A stretch of DNA of 64,000 nt from CAVYWD01 sp963772225 (GTDB lineage: Bacteria > Myxococcota > Myxococcia > Myxococcales > UBA5297), in the NCBI GenBank assembly GCA_963772225.1, contig CAVYWD010000005.1, positions 248,001 through 312,000 on the forward strand, given 5' to 3'. The stretch's first letter is position 1; each line of letters starts with the position of its first letter. Shown one piece after another: positions 35,196 to 42,161 of the stretch. Both the position numbers and the translations under genes were made by a program. Below the pieces are notes generated by a model. It saw nothing but the letters and a program-made list of their open reading frames with translations, was not told the DNA's origin and searched no databases.

Positions 35196-35227
35196 AACTT
35201 GTTCGTGAGGGGTGGTAGGCTGATGGG

Positions 35228-35863
35228 ATGATGCCAAACCGCAAGGTGCGGGGGCGCTCGGGGGCGCCGGCGGGGCGCGCCGCTCGAGCGCGCGAGGCCC
35301 TCTCTCCGGCGGGCGAAGGCCAGGGGCCGCTGGCGCAGCGGGTGCTCGCGGCGGCGCAGGCGGTGGGGAGCTTCATCGAGGGGTGGGGGTTTCGGGCCAT
35401 CGACGGGCGGGTGTGGACGCTGCTGGCGCTGTCGCGGGAGCCCTTGTCGCAGAGCCAGCTCGCGCGCGCGCTGGGCGTCAGCCGGTCGCTGGTGAACCTG
35501 GCCGTCACCGAGCTCACGGGCTTCGGGCTGGTGCGCGCCACGGGCGAGAGCCGGAACGCGCCCTACGAGGCGCGGCTCGACGTCTGGCCCGCCATCGGCA
35601 ACGTCCTCAGGTCGCGCGAATGGATGCTCGTCGAATCGGCGCGCGTGGCGCTCGAGGCGGCGGTGCAAGAGGCCGAGCTCTCCGGCCAGGGGCCCTACGA
35701 CCTCGCGCGGATGCGGCTCTTGCTCTCCATGAGCGAGTTCGCGCAGCTCGTGCTGCGGTCGGTGCTCTCCATCCGCGTGCCGCACTCGGTGGAGAGCTTC
35801 GAGCGGTGGCTGTCGCAGGCGCGCGCGTTCTTGAAGCGGTTTCGGATCATCCGCGCGGCGTGA
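35228..35863 (+). CDS. GbsR/MarR-type HTH transcriptional regulator
   Basis: 211 residues. A basic, Ala/Arg-rich N-terminus precedes a winged-helix domain at about residues 60-115: IDGRVWTLLALSREPLSQSQLARALGVSRSLVNLAVTELTGFGLV, given here as key segments LSQSQLARALGVSRS (HTH) and GLVRATGES (wing). The C-terminal 90 residues are helical, as in GbsR-like proteins that sense small ligands. It is divergent from the eight-gene menaquinone operon, and a dyad overlaps the shared promoter, so it most likely regulates that operon and itself. Confidence 0.8.
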   Translation: MMPNRKVRGRSGAPAGRAARAREALSPAGEGQGPLAQRVLAAAQAVGSFIEGWGFRAIDGRVWTLLALSREPLSQSQLARALGVSRSLVNLAVTELTGFGLVRATGESRNAPYEARLDVWPAIGNVLRSREWMLVESARVALEAAVQEAELSGQGPYDLARMRLLLSMSEFAQLVLRSVLSIRVPHSVESFERWLSQARAFLKRFRIIRAA

Positions 35864-35888
35864 GGGGTCGGGTGACACGGCGCTCCCC

Positions 35889-36040
35889 GATAGTCCCTTC
35901 GGCGCGAAATCTTGTGCGGTCTGGCAAAGACTCCAGGCTCCAGACCCCAGGCTCCGGGTAAAGCCCTGGGTCAGGGGGGAGTCCTTTTCACGATGCAGCT
36001 GCCGCTGCGGAAGGCATGACCTGGGGCTTGGGGTCTGGGA
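35889..36040. repeat. interspersed structured repeat, copy A (divergent)
   Basis: Begins GATAGTCCCTTC and shares AAATCTTG, GGCAAAGACTCCAGGCTC and CCCCAGGCTCCGGGT with copies B and C. Its right half (GGGGTCTGGGACC) is rearranged. It abuts copy B. Confidence 0.7.
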
Positions 36041-36041
36041 C

Positions 36042-36183
36042 CTATAGCCCCTTCGCGAGGAAATCTTGCGCAGGATGGCAAAGACTTCAGGCTTCAGCCC
36101 CCGGGCCCCTGGAACTGCAGTACCCGGAGCCTGGGGTCTGGAGTCTGAAGCCTAAGGCAACTTTCGTTGGTTCCGGCTCGGCC
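36042..36183 (+). repeat. interspersed structured repeat, copy B
   Basis: About 142 bp starting CTATAGCCCCTTCGCGAGG and ending GGTTCCGGCTCGGCC. It is nearly identical to the reverse complement of copy C at 37661-37804. It contains an imperfect internal dyad: GACTTCAGGCTTCAG near the left and GTCTGAAGCC near the right. B and C lie in inverted orientation around a 1.5-kb segment holding one lipoprotein gene. Confidence 0.85.
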
Positions 36184-36681
36184 GGGTTAGGCCCTGGCGA
36201 CCTCAGCGGAAGGGGCTTCCGATGGCGAACGAGGAGATCGACGAGGGCCTCCGAGCTCTGGTGCGGCGGTCTCCGCCGGTCTTCACGGCGGGCGCTCAGC
36301 GAGGACAAGCGATTCCACCTGCGAAAGCGCGCTCTGACGGAGCTGCGGCGGGCGCGGGCGCTGAGGCGGCGCGGGGATGCGAGGGAGGCCCGCTTCTCGG
36401 AAGTCGAGCGGACATCCTGAGCGGCACAAAGGTCGAGCGCTCGCTCGAGGAGTTGAGCTCGCCGACCTCGGCAATCGCGGGTCAACGAGGCGTGTCGTTT
36501 GCGCCCCGGGGACATCGACGGCAGACGCGCCGCCATTCGTGTGCGGCTTGGGAGGGGCAAGTAAGGACCGGCGCGCGATGCTGGCCCAGCGTTTGCTTAG
36601 TGTTTGACGCGGTTGACCCGAAGCACCATCGGCGAACCACTTGGCAACGAGGGGGACAACGCGAACTTAAGGAGGAGGCGA
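36184..36681. other. gap with a possible decayed ORF
   Basis: About 500 bases. An ATG at 36222 has GGAAGGGG upstream and begins MANEEIDEGLRALVRR. After about 20 codons a different frame looks more protein-like (LSEDKRFHLRKRALTELRRA, ending at 36420). That pattern suggests a small broken gene, but no family is recognised and I do not call it a CDS. Confidence 0.3.
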
Positions 36682-37650
36682 ATGCCTACCGCCCTTCGAG
36701 TCCACCACGCATCGCACATGAACACACGACACTCCAAGGCATTCGAGCCTCGAGCCGGCGCCCGATGGCTCGCGATGGCTCTCGCGGCGCTCGCGTTCGG
36801 CTGTTCCTCCCTGAGCGGCGGCGGGCAGAACGGCGGAGACCGCGGCACGTCGAGCAGCGGCGCGGATGGCGGCTCGGCGGCCGGCGACGCCTCCTCGACG
36901 AACATCCTGACGCCGAGCCCGAGTGCGGACGGCGGCTCGGGGACGAAGATCTGCCAGGTCGCCACGCTCGGCTATCGCGGCTCATGGGGTAGCGGAGACA
37001 TCTTCGCAGACTGGCTGAAAGGCCAGAGCGTCCAGGGCACCGCGCAGCTTCAGGACCAGGTGCTCACCGCAGACCTCCTCTCCTCCTACCAGCTCGTCGT
37101 CGTCGAGGACGTGCGCGCGGGGCAGCAGGGGCAGGTCGGCGTGGGTCAGGGCATCGGCAGGTCCTACTCCACGGACGAGGTGGAGGCGCTCAGGCAGTGG
37201 GTCGCTCAGGGCGGAGGCCTCATGACGCTCACCGGCTACGCCGACTCCTCGGAGATCACCAACGTCAACTCCCTCCTCGCCCCGTTTGGCCTGAGCTATG
37301 GCTCTACTTCGATCTTGAACTCGGGAGGTTCGACGACTCCGGTGACGCACTGGGCAGACCACCCCCTCGCCCAGGGCATCACCGAGGTGGGCGTCGCCAA
37401 CGGGTACCCCGTTCAAGGAGACGGCGCCACCCTCATCGCATGGGAGCCGACCCAGGGGCAGTACGACGTCGCCCGCGCAGTGGAATACCAGAGCGGCCGC
37501 GTCTTCGCCTGGGGTGACGAATGGATCACCTATGACTCGGAGTGGAAGCAACACACCGACTATCAAGTCGCTCAATTCTGGATCAATATTCTCAACTGGC
37601 TCTCGCCGACCAGCCAGTGCCAGGCCCCCATCCCCACCGGCCCGAACTAG
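36682..37650 (+). CDS. lipoprotein with a GATase1-like (DUF4350-type) fold
   Basis: 322 residues. The start is ATG 36682, chosen for the strong AAGGAGGAGGCG just upstream; an ATG at 36718 is also in frame. A lipoprotein signal ends at LAALAFGC, followed by a Ser/Gly/Asp-rich linker (about residues 40-80). The domain then reads QVATLGYRGSWGSGDIFADW, LLSSYQLVVVEDVRAG, STDEVEALRQWVAQGGGLMT and FAWGDEWITYDSEW. That pattern matches the class I glutamine-amidotransferase-like fold used by DUF4350-type proteins, without a visible catalytic Cys. It is flanked by inverted repeats B and C. Its role is unknown. Confidence 0.78.
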   Translation: MPTALRVHHASHMNTRHSKAFEPRAGARWLAMALAALAFGCSSLSGGGQNGGDRGTSSSGADGGSAAGDASSTNILTPSPSADGGSGTKICQVATLGYRGSWGSGDIFADWLKGQSVQGTAQLQDQVLTADLLSSYQLVVVEDVRAGQQGQVGVGQGIGRSYSTDEVEALRQWVAQGGGLMTLTGYADSSEITNVNSLLAPFGLSYGSTSILNSGGSTTPVTHWADHPLAQGITEVGVANGYPVQGDGATLIAWEPTQGQYDVARAVEYQSGRVFAWGDEWITYDSEWKQHTDYQVAQFWINILNWLSPTSQCQAPIPTGPN

Positions 37651-37660
37651 ACACCTATAT

Positions 37661-37804
37661 GGCCGAGCCGGAACCAATGAGGGTTGCCTTAGGCTCCAGA
37701 CCGGCTCCAGACCCCAGGCTCCGGGTACTGCAGTTCCTGGGGCCCGGGGTCTGAAGCCTGGAGTCTTTACCATCCTGCGCAAGATTGCCTCGCGAAAGGA
37801 CTAT
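37661..37804 (-). repeat. interspersed structured repeat, copy C (inverted relative to B)
   Basis: Its reverse complement starts CTATAGTCCTTTCGCGAGG and ends TTGGTTCCGGCTCGGCC. It matches copy B over its whole length with scattered substitutions and a small length difference near GGAGCCGGTCTGG. It begins 10 nt after the stop of the lipoprotein gene. Confidence 0.85.
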
Positions 37805-38106
37805 AGGGCGCATTCCTCACGATTGAGTCAAGTTTCTCAGGCAGTAGACCCGTTGCCTCGCGTGAGTGAATACGTTGACGTCGGCGTGGACGAGGGCGCG
37901 GCCACTCTGGGAAAACCACCCCGCCCGAAGTTCTTTCCGGGATCTTCCGGGAAGCACCAGGGCTGCTACAGCATCCGCCCATGAATGACCGAATGACCCG
38001 GCTGCGCCTACGAACCTCGAGGCGGGCTGGCTAAGGAAGGGATGGGCCGGACATTCTCGTGTTTTGACGAGCGCCCGAAATCGACGGGCTCTCCCGCCGT
38101 GCTTGT

Positions 38107-38430
38107 CCTATTGTGCCGGCTTTAGTGACGGAGACGTTGGTCCAATTCAAGGGCGTGGCATGGACGTTTCCCTTGTTGTGCGTGTACAGGACTTTGTCAT
38201 CGCCCCAGACCTCGAACGGGCGAGACCCGTATACGGCTTCGCCGTTGACCTTCAGCCAGGCGCCGATGTCCTGGGCGAGGTCGTGCTCCCGCGGCCGTGC
38301 TGGGTGAGGTTGAGCAGCAAGCTCCCATTTCCGGAGACGTTCTGCATCAGGGTCGAGACCAGAGACGCGGCCCCGGCATATCCCGACAAGACATCCGAAC
38401 AGTCGCGCTCTCCTGAGGCGGCGGGCCGGC
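38107..38430 (-). pseudogene. GH29 alpha-L-fucosidase C-terminal remnant
   Basis: On the minus strand, one frame reads VSTLMQNVSGNGSLLLNLTQ, the typical VSKNGNLLLNIGP stretch of GH29 fucosidases. After a frameshift near 38290 the next frame continues DLAQDIGAWLKVNGEAVYGS, then RPFEVWGDDKVLYTHNKGN, the conserved IGxWLxxNGEAIYGTRP segment and what follows. The catalytic N-terminal two thirds are absent. It is a decayed gene fragment between the repeats and the GH74 gene. Intact, it would have removed fucose from xyloglucan-like side chains. Confidence 0.75.
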
Positions 38431-38623
38431 TACGTCCAGGACCGGGGTCTGCCGCGCCGCATCCCGGGCGCTCGACCCTCTCGCCGCATTCTCCGGCAGC
38501 CCCGGCAAACCCTGGCGCTCCGAAAGGCGTGGCAGATGCATTTTGAACCGCCTTCGCCCTGACCCGAAGCCAGACCGCCGCCCTCCCTTCCGCGTTAAAC
38601 TCCAAGAACATCGAGCCAGCCGA

Positions 38624-41600
38624 ATGAGAACACCCTGCCAATCGTCTCAACCCCGATCGAGAAGCCGAGGTCCCCATCGAACTCGCTCGAGCGCCCTTTC
38701 TTGGCTTCTGCTCCTCAGCGGCATGGCTTCTTGGGCGGCGTGCTTCCAGGCGGGCGTCGCAGGCGGGGAGCAGAATGTGGCCCAAGACGCGGGGCCCACC
38801 TTCCTCGACGGCGGGAGCCCTGGCGACGCGGGTCACCCTGCGCAGGACGCGGGGACCTATGACGGCGGGACCCCTGGCGATGCGGGTCACCCTGCGCAGG
38901 ACTCGGGCGCCTATGACGGCGGGAGCCCTGGCGATGCGGGTCAACCTGCGCAGGACGCGGGGACCTATTCGCTGCGGTATGACGGCAATGGAGCCACCGG
39001 CGGAACCGTTCCCGCCGGCGGCAGCTATGCGACGGGCACTTCGATCGCCGTTGCGCAGGCGATGGACCTGGTCAAGACCGGGTACACATTCTCCGGCTGG
39101 AATACGAAGGCCGACGGGACGGGTGCGAGCCAGGCCGCCGGGTCGACGCTGACCATGGGGACGGCCGATGTCGTTCTCTTCGCGGTCTGGACCGCGGCAC
39201 CGCCCACCCAGTACGCCTTGACGTACGACGCCAACGGGGCGACGGGTACGGTGCCGCCGGGCGGGTCGTACGCGGCCGGCTCCACGGTCACCGTCTCAGA
39301 CAACGCGGGCAAGCTCGTCAGAATCGGCTTCACCTTCAACGGCTGGAATATGAATGCCGTAGGCACGGGCACGAGCTATTCGCCGGGCCAGACGTTCAAC
39401 ATGCCGGCTGCTTCGGTGACTCTTTACGCCCACTGGGCGGCCTCGGGTTCGAACTGGACTCCGGTCAAGGTGGGGGGTGGAGGGTATGTCCCTGGCGTCA
39501 TCTACCACCCCACGGTGCGCAACCTGCGCTATGCCCGGACGGACGTCGATGGCGTGTACCGCTGGGACAATAGCATTTCGAGTTGGACTGCGCTGACCGA
39601 TGGTTTTGGTCGGCCTGATGGAGGCAATGAGGGCGCAGAGAGCTTGGCCGTCGACCCCACGGATCCAAGCAAAGTCTACATGACCACCAGCATGGCTGTT
39701 TCGTATGGAAACGGACGGTTCTATTACTCGTCCAATCAAGGCAACACGTGGAGCTACGTCACCCTGCCTTTCCCGGTGGGGTCGAACAACCAGGGTCGGG
39801 CGATCGGCGAGAGGTTGATGGTCGACCCCAACCTTCCCTCGACGCTGTTCTATGCGTCTCGGACAGCAGGGGTTTGGAAGAGCACGAATAGTGGGCAGAA
39901 TTGGAGCCAGGTCACATCGCTATCAAAGCGCGTGATGACGGCGACCGAAATGGGCAGCGCCAACGGAGGGAGCCCCATCGGGGTAGAGTTTGTCGTGTTC
40001 GATACCACTGTCCCGACGACAGGATTTACGCCAACGGGAAGTCCGACCCAGACCCTCTACGTGGGAGTCGCACCTGACTACATGAGCCTTGCGGGGCTTT
40101 CTTCCTATCTCTACAAATCGACCGATGGCGGAGGCAGCTGGTCGGGGGTCTCAATTCCCGACGCTGTCACCAAGGCCATAGCGAGCGACCAGCTTCATAT
40201 TCCGCACCTGGCACGGGCCGCTGACGGAGTGTTCTACGTGCCCTTCACCTCGGGCTCCGGTCCAGGGAGCGGTGCGCCGTCGTCTCTCTATAAGTTCGAC
40301 GGCACGAATTGGACTCTGCTGACCTCCTCTTCCAATGGCTATTATGGCGGCATAGGAGGCCTCTCGGTTTACGGTGCCGGTGCGACGACGAAAATCGCCT
40401 TTGGCGTATCCGGCACATGGGGAGATGCCTCCTGGGTTCAAATCGCGATGTGCTCCGATGACGATGGAAGCACTTGGCGCGAAATTGGAAAATCCGGTGA
40501 CGCCAATAACTCTCTCACCTACCACGAAGTGAGCGGTTACTGGGGTTGGGTCGACGATCTGCAGATCGATCCTTTCAATCCGAATCATGTGTCCTACGTG
40601 GTCGGTGGCGGTATCTTTTCGACGACCGAAGCCTTTTCAGTGTCGCTTCCTCACTGGGCCTTCGACGTGAGCGGGATCGAAGAGATGATCGACTTGGTGA
40701 TGACGGCGCCACCGCCCGGGGCCTCCTACGTTCTGGCCAGCGGTCAGGGCGATACCGGTCTCTACGTTCACACCTCCCTGACGACCTCGCCAAACCGGTC
40801 ACCCAGCTTGGGCGGCGGGAATGGAACCGGCATCGATATGGCCTGGAACAACCCAGCCTTCATCGTGGGCGTGGGAACCTTTGGTACATCCAAGGGGGCG
40901 TACTCGACCGATTCCGGGGTGACCTGGACGAGCTTCCCGACCGTGCCCCCGGTGGCGAGCTCCTCGGGCGATGAGACCAAGGTGGCGGTGACCGCCGACG
41001 GTTCGAATGTGATCTGGGCGATCGCGGGGCAGGTTCCCTACTACTCGACCAACAAGGGGAGCTCGTGGACGGCGACCGACCTCCCGGCCCCGGTGGAGGC
41101 CTATCACCTCGTCGCCGATCGAAAGAATCCGCTGAAAGTTTATGCCTACGACCACGGCGGGAATTGGTGGTATCCGTCCAACAGCGCTAAGTTCTACCAT
41201 TCAACCGATGGGGGACGAACATTCACCGCCATTGCGCAGACATGGAACCCGAACGGGAACAGGGTCACTGGTTTGGCGGTCAATCCCTTCGTGGAGGGCG
41301 ATGTCTGGCTGGCCGACGCGAACAATTTGTGGCGTTCGGTCGACGCCGGGGCCACCTGGACGAAGCTGAGCGCAATGGCGACGGTGGGGGCGGAATTTAC
41401 GAATGTGCATGGAGCCATCAAGGTCGCCTTGGGGCCGCCGGCGCCTGGCTCCAGCTATTCGGCGACCGTTTACCTGGTGGGGACGATCAATGGAACGGAC
41501 GGGGTTTATCGGTCCGACGACATGGGCGTGACCTGGACCCGCATCGATGACGACAATCACCGATACGGCGGTGTCTCCGGGATCGCGGCCGATACCAGCA

Positions 41601-41650
41601 TCTACGGCCGAGTGTTCCTGGCTGGTCGAGGAATGGACTACAACGACTGA
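38624..41650 (+). CDS. GH74-type xyloglucanase-like lipoprotein with two InlB-type B-repeats
   Basis: 1008 residues. The signal ends in a lipobox (MASWAAC). Residues 62-115 are three copies of an 18-residue Asp/Gly/Pro linker. Two Listeria-Bacteroides (InlB B-type) repeats follow: YSLRYDGNGATGGTVPAGGS to LFAVW at about 115-189, and YALTYDANGATGTVPPGGS to LYAHW at about 197-271. The rest is a tandem seven-bladed propeller of GH74: GGGGYVPGVIYHP, YARTDVDGVYRWD (first catalytic Asp, about 306) and WGWVDDLQIDPFNPNHV (second catalytic Asp, about 643), with many VYRSDDMGVTWTRI-type Asp-box strands. It should cut beta-1,4-glucan backbones of xyloglucan at the cell surface. Confidence 0.85.
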   Translation: MRTPCQSSQPRSRSRGPHRTRSSALSWLLLLSGMASWAACFQAGVAGGEQNVAQDAGPTFLDGGSPGDAGHPAQDAGTYDGGTPGDAGHPAQDSGAYDGGSPGDAGQPAQDAGTYSLRYDGNGATGGTVPAGGSYATGTSIAVAQAMDLVKTGYTFSGWNTKADGTGASQAAGSTLTMGTADVVLFAVWTAAPPTQYALTYDANGATGTVPPGGSYAAGSTVTVSDNAGKLVRIGFTFNGWNMNAVGTGTSYSPGQTFNMPAASVTLYAHWAASGSNWTPVKVGGGGYVPGVIYHPTVRNLRYARTDVDGVYRWDNSISSWTALTDGFGRPDGGNEGAESLAVDPTDPSKVYMTTSMAVSYGNGRFYYSSNQGNTWSYVTLPFPVGSNNQGRAIGERLMVDPNLPSTLFYASRTAGVWKSTNSGQNWSQVTSLSKRVMTATEMGSANGGSPIGVEFVVFDTTVPTTGFTPTGSPTQTLYVGVAPDYMSLAGLSSYLYKSTDGGGSWSGVSIPDAVTKAIASDQLHIPHLARAADGVFYVPFTSGSGPGSGAPSSLYKFDGTNWTLLTSSSNGYYGGIGGLSVYGAGATTKIAFGVSGTWGDASWVQIAMCSDDDGSTWREIGKSGDANNSLTYHEVSGYWGWVDDLQIDPFNPNHVSYVVGGGIFSTTEAFSVSLPHWAFDVSGIEEMIDLVMTAPPPGASYVLASGQGDTGLYVHTSLTTSPNRSPSLGGGNGTGIDMAWNNPAFIVGVGTFGTSKGAYSTDSGVTWTSFPTVPPVASSSGDETKVAVTADGSNVIWAIAGQVPYYSTNKGSSWTATDLPAPVEAYHLVADRKNPLKVYAYDHGGNWWYPSNSAKFYHSTDGGRTFTAIAQTWNPNGNRVTGLAVNPFVEGDVWLADANNLWRSVDAGATWTKLSAMATVGAEFTNVHGAIKVALGPPAPGSSYSATVYLVGTINGTDGVYRSDDMGVTWTRIDDDNHRYGGVSGIAADTSIYGRVFLAGRGMDYND
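38807..38968 (+). repeat. 54-bp in-frame tandem repeat, three copies
   Basis: Units at 38807-38860, 38861-38914 and 38915-38968 differ at only a few positions and each encodes an 18-residue DGGxPGDAGxPAQDxGxY linker. They sit between the lipobox and the first InlB repeat of the GH74 lipoprotein. Confidence 0.9.
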
Positions 41651-42007
41651 GTCTGCCCGCTGGGCTTCCGGCTCAGCGCGCCGGCCGGGACGACGCAGTT
41701 CTCGGCTTGGCTGTCGCGCGCGCTCCTGAGCTCGTCGACGCAGCCGAAGTCCTCGTCGCGTTGCGCGAGCCCCGTCACCCCCGCGCCGAGCGCGGAGACG
41801 GTGCCGCTGAAGTCGTCGCCGAGAGCTTGGGCGGCTTCGCCCTTGTCTTGAGGCGCAGCTCCCCGGTGCGAGCTTCGTTGTCGAGCGGGCTCAGGCTGCT
41901 CGCCACGAAAGCCACCCGCACCTCGCCGGCGTCCGGCCGGGGATCGGCCAGCTTTCGACGCGCGCGGCCTCGGGCCCGCCGTAGGCATGGACGCTGACGG
42001 CGCGCAT
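41650..42007 (-). pseudogene. MDR-family (quinone oxidoreductase-like) N-terminal remnant
   Basis: Starting at ATG 42007, the first frame reads MRAVSVHAYGGPEAARVESW. A second frame carries on with DAGEVRVAFVASSLSPLDNE, then ARTGELR. A third gives LGDDFSGTVSALGAGVTGLA, then DFGCVDELR and CVVPAGALSRKPSG. Spliced together, these are the GroES-like N-terminal domain of a medium-chain dehydrogenase/reductase, broken by at least two frameshifts. The nucleotide-binding domain is missing. The fragment lies tail-to-tail against the GH74 gene. Confidence 0.7.
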
Positions 42008-42161
42008 GCGCCTGGTGGGTTCGTTCTTGTCCTCGTCCTCGCGGCCCCCTGGGCGCCGCCGACGCGAGGACAGACCCCAGCGCGGCCCTGTCCAGCCCGC
42101 GAGATGCCCTGCTTCCCCGCTGCGCGCGGGTAGCGCGTCGACTCGAGGCGCTACGCCGCGG

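Noticed and set aside
36222..36992. 256-residue open frame with a good ribosome-binding site
   Set aside because: After about 20 codons the protein-like content moves to another frame, and the 3' part overlaps the lipoprotein gene in a different frame.
38807..38968. Regular repeats, considered as CRISPR
   Set aside because: The units are contiguous 54-bp copies with no spacers, and they lie in frame inside a coding gene.
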